A DNA stretch of 9,151 nucleotides from Minisyncoccota bacterium (lineage in GTDB: Bacteria > Patescibacteriota > Minisyncoccia > Minisyncoccales > UBA5738). The notes beneath the pieces are model-generated. The model was not told where the DNA came from. It saw only the letters and a list, made by a program, of their open reading frames with translations, and ran no database searches. The translations under genes and the position numbers were made by a program. The stretch spans positions 1 through 9,151 of the forward strand of contig JALOQL010000032.1 in assembly GCA_025453415.1 (NCBI GenBank). The letters run 5' to 3'. Of this stretch, positions 5,885 to 9,151 are shown one piece after another (position 1 is the stretch's first letter; each line of letters starts with the position of its first letter).

Positions 5885-6844
5885 TTATTTTATTTTAACA
5901 CCCGCGCCGAAAGCCATAAATTCATTAAGAGTTTGACTGGGCGACCCATGGTTTTGCGGAAGATATTGAAGCACCATTCCATCATATTCCAGGCTTGAGC
6001 TTAAATTCCCTATAATGACCACTTTGGTTATTTTCTCATCCATGCCGCTCGCATCAAAATCACCGGCCACCTTCAGCAATCCATTCGCCAAAATAGAGCA
6101 TTCACCGACCGATAACCTGTCTATCTTGAGTTGCGCCGGCAAATTCCACGGCGACGCCGAATCGAACGCACTTGATTCTAGTTTGGCGTCACCTTTATAA
6201 ACCGTACTTACCGGCACCGCGTTCTCATAACCGCTCATATCGAGGTAATTTTCATTGAACGCCGATAAAAAAGCCCTTTGATTTTTTGAAAACGACAAAT
6301 TTGCTTCTTTACTCAAGAAAGCATCATACCCGCCGCGATCCTTTTTAAGAAATTCCATTTGCGCATCATATTCCCACGCCGTGAATGTTTCGATAAAATC
6401 TTTAGGCAAACCGCGTCTTTCGAATTCCTGTCCAAGCGCGGCGGGTGGCATCCCCGGAAAAAGATAATTTTCACGAATAATTTCTTCCAATTTAACATCG
6501 CCCCAGCTTTCCGGATAGCTAAACTCTATTCCCAATAATTCACTCGAAAAATGTTTTTTCGCTGCCGCATCCGCTATTACGGGTTTTTCTTTTTGGCAAG
6601 CAATTTTCACATCGTTCTTCTCGGAGTCTCCGGTTGGAACGGCATTAACATTATTTTCTTCCGTGTTTGCCGTTGAGGTTCCATTATTCGGGCTGCCGGT
6701 TGCGCCTGATGACTCCGCCATCCTTTTTTCGGATGTTTTATCCAATTGTTTTTCAAGGAAAACAACTGACACAATTGACATTATCACCAAAACGAAAACT
6801 CCGATAATTAATAATGACACATTACGGTTGTTCAATGAAGCCAT
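5885..6844 (-). CDS. Single-pass membrane-anchored protein with PsbP-like motif, function unknown
   Basis: With the ATG at 6844 the protein has 319 residues. A short N-terminal segment (MASLNNRNVS) leads into one membrane helix (about 10-30), then a Ser/Thr/Asn/Gly-rich linker (about 40-78), and an extracellular domain. The domain opens with LLGIEFSYPESW, which resembles the GFSFxYPxxW entry of PsbP-like domains common in Patescibacteria. Two cysteines (ACQKE and GECSI) could pair. The frame is open to a TTG at 6880, which would add MPRSKKRTRLLK, but a perfect TATAAT at 6888-6883 would start the transcript at about 6876, after that TTG, so I prefer ATG 6844. It heads the run of minus-strand genes to 3318; its stop is 26 bases from the carbonic-anhydrase-like gene. 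It is probably an outer-face anchored protein; no function is assigned. Confidence 0.8.
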   Translation of the reverse strand: MASLNNRNVSLLIIGVFVLVIMSIVSVVFLEKQLDKTSEKRMAESSGATGSPNNGTSTANTEENNVNAVPTGDSEKNDVKIACQKEKPVIADAAAKKHFSSELLGIEFSYPESWGDVKLEEIIRENYLFPGMPPAALGQEFERRGLPKDFIETFTAWEYDAQMEFLKKDRGGYDAFLSKEANLSFSKNQRAFLSAFNENYLDMSGYENAVPVSTVYKGDAKLESSAFDSASPWNLPAQLKIDRLSVGECSILANGLLKVAGDFDASGMDEKITKVVIIGNLSSSLEYDGMVLQYLPQNHGSPSQTLNEFMAFGAGVKIK

Positions 6845-6856
6845 TTTTAATAATCG

Positions 6857-6873
6857 GGTCCTTTTTTTGGACC
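6857..6873. repeat. Leader hairpin upstream of the PsbP-like gene
   Basis: GGTCC (6857-6861) and GGACC (6869-6873) pair across a 7-base T-run (A-run on the minus-strand message). The hairpin lies in the predicted 5' leader, 12 bases before the ATG at 6844. The AAAAGGA inside it is too far from the ATG (about 14 bases) to be a standard Shine-Dalgarno, but folding could alter that distance. Confidence 0.35.
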
Positions 6874-6882
6874 GCGGCAATA

Positions 6883-6888
6883 ATTATA
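6883..6888 (-). promoter_or_regulatory. -10 box (TATAAT) for the PsbP-like gene / downstream operon
   Basis: On the minus strand this is a perfect TATAAT preceded by GGA. Seventeen bases upstream is only a weak -35 (TTCATG). A start near 6876 gives a leader of about 32 bases to ATG 6844. It is the only good -10 candidate between the tRNA and the run of four genes. Confidence 0.5.
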
Positions 6889-6985
6889 TCCTAATTGCGG
6901 CATCCCATGAATTTTTTACTATCCGGCACGCGTGATGCTGTTTCCCGACTTCTTCGAAGGGTATTTACGCAGGATTTTCACAATG

Positions 6986-7057
6986 TGGGCAATACAGGGC
7001 TCGAACCTGTGGCCTTTCCGATGTGAACGGAACGCTCTACCACTGAGCTAATTGCCC
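6986..7057 (-). tRNA. tRNA-Val (anticodon CAC)
   Basis: The minus strand folds as a full cloverleaf. The acceptor GGGCAAT (7057-7051) pairs with ATTGCCC (6993-6987), discriminator A at 6986. The D arm is GCTC-AGTGGTA-GAGC. The anticodon stem TTCCG/CGGAA encloses loop TTCACAT with anticodon CAC at 7025-7023, reading GUG. The variable loop is AGGCC (5 nt). The T arm is ACAGG-TTCGAGC-CCTGT. All stems pair fully in Watson-Crick fashion. The gene does not encode CCA (the next bases are CAT), so a CCA-adding enzyme is needed. Confidence 0.97.
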
Positions 7058-7077
7058 CTGACTTTCTTCCTAATTCA

Positions 7078-7105
7078 ATTTTAATAGATTAGCATTTTTT
7101 TCCAA
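7078..7105 (-). promoter_or_regulatory. Putative promoter of tRNA-Val
   Basis: On the minus strand TTGGAA (7105-7100) and TAAAAT (7083-7078) are 16 bases apart, with the -10 box about 20 bases upstream of the tRNA 5' end. The -10 matches consensus at five of six positions and the -35 at four of six. Confidence 0.35.
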
Positions 7106-7134
7106 AAATTCAATGCTCTAGCGGAAAAAGAACT

Positions 7135-7172
7135 AAAAGGGTCTAACCCTTTTAAAGGGGTTAGACCCTTTT
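7135..7172. terminator. Strong bidirectional intrinsic terminator
   Basis: AAAAGGGTCTAACCC (7135-7149) and GGGTTAGACCCTTTT (7158-7172) form a perfect 15-bp stem with an 8-base loop. Both strands have A-run before and T-run after the GC-rich core. On the minus strand it lies 16 bases after the stop of the large surface-protein gene (7189) and separates it from the tRNA promoter. Confidence 0.92.
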
Positions 7173-7188
7173 AATATGAAGGAAACGG

Positions 7189-8490
7189 TTAGAACGATAC
7201 CTTTGCGGCTAGGGTTTCTGGCGTTACGGGCCGCTTCCGGCCGAAATACCAGGCGCAACCGGCAGCCGCCAAAATACCCAAAGCAAATATTCCCAGCCGT
7301 ACTGCCAGCCCCGCGTCAAAACCGGTCGAGATCATGGTGGCGGATTTTACCGGCGAACTCATTGAAGTTATTGCTGGATACGCGTTGGCCGTTAACACTT
7401 GAACCGCGGCGCTGGAGTTGGCCGACCGACCGTCGGCCGTTACGGTTGCCGTATTCGAAAGCGTGGTTTGCGCGGCACTGAAGTTGTAGCTGCTCGCGAG
7501 CTTGGTCGCATAGGTCAGGGTTTTGGCAAAGCCCGCGCGCATCTCGCCAATGTTCACGCCGCGAGCCAGGTCGCCCCCGAAAATCCTTACGCCGTCCAGC
7601 TCCGGATCGCCAATAAGCGTCATGCCCGCCGGGATCTCGTCGCGGACCACGACATTATTTGTCCGGCCAGAATTACCCGAGATCACGATGCGGTATTCCA
7701 GGGTATCGCCCGGATTGGCGTTCACCGTTCCCATGAAACCGCCTCCGGACGTCACGTTGCGCACGGTTTTGGTGATGTTAACCGACGCCCCCAAAAAGCT
7801 TTGCCGTTCCCGTAGCTCGCAATCCTCAACCTTGATAATGTCGGTATCGGTCACGCGGCTTGTGCCGTGAATCACTTCGACGCGCGCGGTATATTGTCCG
7901 ACCGCCGGATAATCGCACAAATCACCCACGGTCACCTTGGTATCGCCGGTGGTGATGCTGCGGTCCCAGGTACCGTCGCTATTGCAGTCAAAATTGTATG
8001 TAAATTCCCGCCATTGGCTCGGCTGGTCATAGATCGTTGCCTCCAATCCGACCCGGCGCGTGGGCGCGCAGGTTGTGGCGGGCTTGGCCAAAAGCGCCAC
8101 CCGGAACTTGGTTGACCGATCGCGATTGCGTGAAGTGTCGATGCGCACGCTGTCCGACTCGGCCGCGCAACCGTTGTAAACCGTGATGGTGCAGGTTTGC
8201 GAACCCCGGTTGTCGTTGCTATCGGCGCGGAAAGTCGGGTCAAGCACGCTGTAATTCGAAAGGGTACCGCCGGTGCACGACCAAGAGAACCGGTCGTAAC
8301 TGCCGTTGATGGTCGCGTCCAGGCGCGCCGTGCCGTCAACGTTCACTTCAACATCTTCTCCCGCGTTTATCCTGATATCGCCGCAATCGTCGCAATTCGA
8401 ACAATTGCTGGCCTGCGCCACACCCGACAATCCAAAAACGATCGCGAAAAACACAGCCAAACCGCATTTCCAAAATATTGTTTTGCTCAT
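7189..8490 (-). CDS. Secreted, membrane-anchored surface protein with PKD-like and DUF11 domains
   Basis: The 433-residue protein has a signal peptide (about 1-27, cut near AQA-S), then a cysteine-rich start (NCSNCDDC, 29-36). Two Ig/PKD-like domains follow (about 38-118 and 126-224). The second contains DCNSDGTWD (168-176), which looks like a calcium-binding DxNxDGxxD loop. A DUF11 domain spans about 233-366 (NPGDTLEYRIVI, VVRDEIPAGMTLIG, LSNTATVTADG). Next come the juxtamembrane motif ATMISTGFD (384-392), a membrane helix (about 394-416) and the basic tail FGRKRP. The body should face outside, anchored by the C-terminus, as an adhesin, appendage or envelope protein; no enzyme motif is seen. 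The ATG at 8490 has a good Shine-Dalgarno (GGAGGG, 6-base gap) and its own promoter and terminator. A paralogue lies directly upstream on the same strand. The exact role is unknown. Confidence 0.88.
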   Translation of the reverse strand: MSKTIFWKCGLAVFFAIVFGLSGVAQASNCSNCDDCGDIRINAGEDVEVNVDGTARLDATINGSYDRFSWSCTGGTLSNYSVLDPTFRADSNDNRGSQTCTITVYNGCAAESDSVRIDTSRNRDRSTKFRVALLAKPATTCAPTRRVGLEATIYDQPSQWREFTYNFDCNSDGTWDRSITTGDTKVTVGDLCDYPAVGQYTARVEVIHGTSRVTDTDIIKVEDCELRERQSFLGASVNITKTVRNVTSGGGFMGTVNANPGDTLEYRIVISGNSGRTNNVVVRDEIPAGMTLIGDPELDGVRIFGGDLARGVNIGEMRAGFAKTLTYATKLASSYNFSAAQTTLSNTATVTADGRSANSSAAVQVLTANAYPAITSMSSPVKSATMISTGFDAGLAVRLGIFALGILAAAGCAWYFGRKRPVTPETLAAKVSF

Positions 8491-8496
8491 ATTTTT

Positions 8497-8502
8497 CCCT
8501 CC
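8497..8502 (-). promoter_or_regulatory. Ribosome binding site of the surface-protein gene
   Basis: On the minus strand GGAGGG precedes ATG (8490-8488) by 6 bases. It is the clearest Shine-Dalgarno in the window and fixes the start. A TATAAT string lies immediately upstream (8508-8503) but would start transcription inside or after this site, so it is unlikely to be the working -10 box. Confidence 0.75.
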
Positions 8503-8514
8503 ATTATAAAAAGT

Positions 8515-8525
8515 GTCCTAAGGAC
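8515..8525. repeat. Small inverted repeat in the surface-protein leader
   Basis: GTCC-TAA-GGAC lies between the predicted transcription start (about 8539) and the ribosome binding site. It could be a small hairpin or an operator half-site pair; the stem is only 4 bp. Confidence 0.25.
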
Positions 8526-8545
8526 TCCAAAAGCGACTTTTATCA

Positions 8546-8573
8546 ATTTTAAAATATCGGGCGATTCTGTCAA
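8546..8573 (-). promoter_or_regulatory. Promoter of the surface-protein gene
   Basis: On the minus strand a perfect -35 TTGACA (8573-8568) is followed after 16 bases by TAAAAT (8551-8546), five of six to consensus. Transcription would start near 8539, giving a leader of about 49 bases with a Shine-Dalgarno before ATG 8490. This is the best sigma70-type promoter in the window. Confidence 0.75.
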
Positions 8574-8601
8574 GAAATCTCTTTAATGGCATTTTAATCA
8601 A

Positions 8602-8625
8602 AAGACCCCTCTTGCGAGGGGCCTT
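8602..8625 (-). terminator. Intrinsic terminator of the upstream surface-protein paralogue
   Basis: CCCCTC (8606-8611) and GAGGGG (8616-8621) form a 6-bp stem with loop TTGC, extended by three pairs (8602-8604 with 8623-8625) across one A-C mismatch. On the minus strand the stem is followed by TTTTGATTAAAAT. It ends 14 bases after the stop at 8640. Confidence 0.8.
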
Positions 8626-8639
8626 GAAATTGCTGTCGA

Positions 8640-9149
8640 TTACGCGATCCCGTTCTGTTCGCGGATCCGCGCGATCTTTTGCGCGAGCAACGCTTCGGCG
8701 CCGATCTTTTTCTTTCCTAGGAGGGCGAATGCCGCCCAGGCAAGTCCCAGGATGATCACGGCGATGCCCAGGCCCATGCCGGCATATTTGGTGCCGTCAA
8801 AACCCGTGGAAATTATGGTCGCTCCCTGCACCGCGCGCCGGTAAACCTGTACCGCGGCGCTGGAATTGGCCGTTCCCCCGTCCACCGTCACCGTGGCCGT
8901 ATTGGTCAAGGTCGACTGGCCGTAAGGGAAATTGGCTTCGCTTGCGACCGTTGCGTCAAACGTGATGGTCTTGCTCTGGCCCTGGGCCAAATTGCCGATG
9001 TTCATCCCGCTCTCCAAATTGGTGCCGGTGAAAACCATGCCGTCAAGCATGACGTTGCCGATGTTGGTGATGCCCGCGGGCATCGCGTCGCGCACCATAA
9101 CGTTGGAAGCATTGCCGTCAACCGCGGTCACCACGATCCGGTACGACAC
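8640..9149 (-). CDS. DUF11-domain surface protein, C-terminal part (N-terminus beyond window)
   Basis: The frame is open to the right edge, and the apparent GTG at 9149 is an internal Val of a VSYRIVV strand matching LEYRIVI in the neighbour, so the gene is partial. The visible 169 residues hold most of a DUF11 domain (VMVRDAMPAGITNIG, LTNTATVTVDG), the motif ATIISTGFD (110-118), a membrane helix (about 121-144) and the basic tail LLGKKKIG followed by a charged end. It is a clear paralogue of the 433-residue protein: the segment ending SSAAVQV matches at 17 of 21 positions. It should be anchored in the membrane with its body outside. The two lie in tandem with separate terminators and the downstream one has its own promoter, so they may be expressed independently. 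Confidence 0.87.
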   Translation of the reverse strand: MSYRIVVTAVDGNASNVMVRDAMPAGITNIGNVMLDGMVFTGTNLESGMNIGNLAQGQSKTITFDATVASEANFPYGQSTLTNTATVTVDGGTANSSAAVQVYRRAVQGATIISTGFDGTKYAGMGLGIAVIILGLAWAAFALLGKKKIGAEALLAQKIARIREQNGIA

Positions 9150-9151
9150 GG

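Noticed and set aside
6845..6880. TTG start adding twelve residues to the PsbP-like protein
   Set aside because: The TTG has no Shine-Dalgarno and lies between the TATAAT box and its expected transcription start.
6927..6934. CACGCGTG palindrome downstream of the tRNA as a terminator
   Set aside because: It leaves no loop and is not followed by a T-run on the minus strand; it may be chance.
8503..8508. TATAAT directly before the surface-protein ribosome binding site as the main -10 box
   Set aside because: It would start the message inside or after the Shine-Dalgarno, while a TTGACA/TAAAAT promoter with good spacing lies upstream.

Overview
The window looks like a piece of a small-genome bacterium of the Candidate Phyla Radiation (Patescibacteria). 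The evidence is a shortened UvrC, a free-standing four-helix-bundle (S23/IVS-type) protein, a single-pass protein with a PsbP-like motif, secreted PKD/DUF11 proteins with one C-terminal membrane anchor, a tRNA without an encoded CCA tail, and several starts without a clear Shine-Dalgarno sequence. The standard genetic code fits: long genes such as uvrB are uninterrupted. All nine complete stops that I could read, plus that of the gene entering from the right edge, are TAA or TAG. The phylum-level placement is inference from gene content, not from a marker tree.

Left part (1-2853, mostly plus strand): the 3' end of a uvrC-like gene, then uvrB. These are the incision nuclease and the damage-verifying helicase of nucleotide excision repair. 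Between them, on the minus strand and divergent from uvrB, lies a 59-codon ORF with a good ribosome binding site and its own likely terminator.

Middle (2834-3310): a compact cassette between the convergent 3' ends of uvrB and a CaCA exchanger. It holds one AT-rich four-helix-bundle gene, bounded on both sides by inverted arrays of a degenerate 7-8-nt unit (CGYNGANA-like). The left array encodes the last residues and the stop codon of uvrB. This is the strongest candidate for an undescribed mobile or IVS-like element here.

Right-middle (3318-6844, all minus strand): a PsbP-like membrane-anchored protein, a small beta-carbonic-anhydrase-like protein, an aromatic/hydroxy amino acid permease-type transporter and a CaCA cation exchanger lie head to tail with short gaps. 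They may form one transcription unit with a clear -10 box at its head. The four-helix-bundle gene follows on the same strand.

Right end (6986-9151, minus strand): a tRNA-Val(CAC), then two tandem paralogous cell-surface proteins, each with its own intrinsic terminator. The complete one has a signal peptide, two PKD/Ig-like domains, a DUF11 domain and a C-terminal membrane helix. The second enters from the right edge as a partial gene. They share a juxtamembrane motif (ATxISTGFD), the transmembrane helix and a basic tail, which resembles a three-part surface-sorting signal. No stretch longer than 300 bases lacks a gene.
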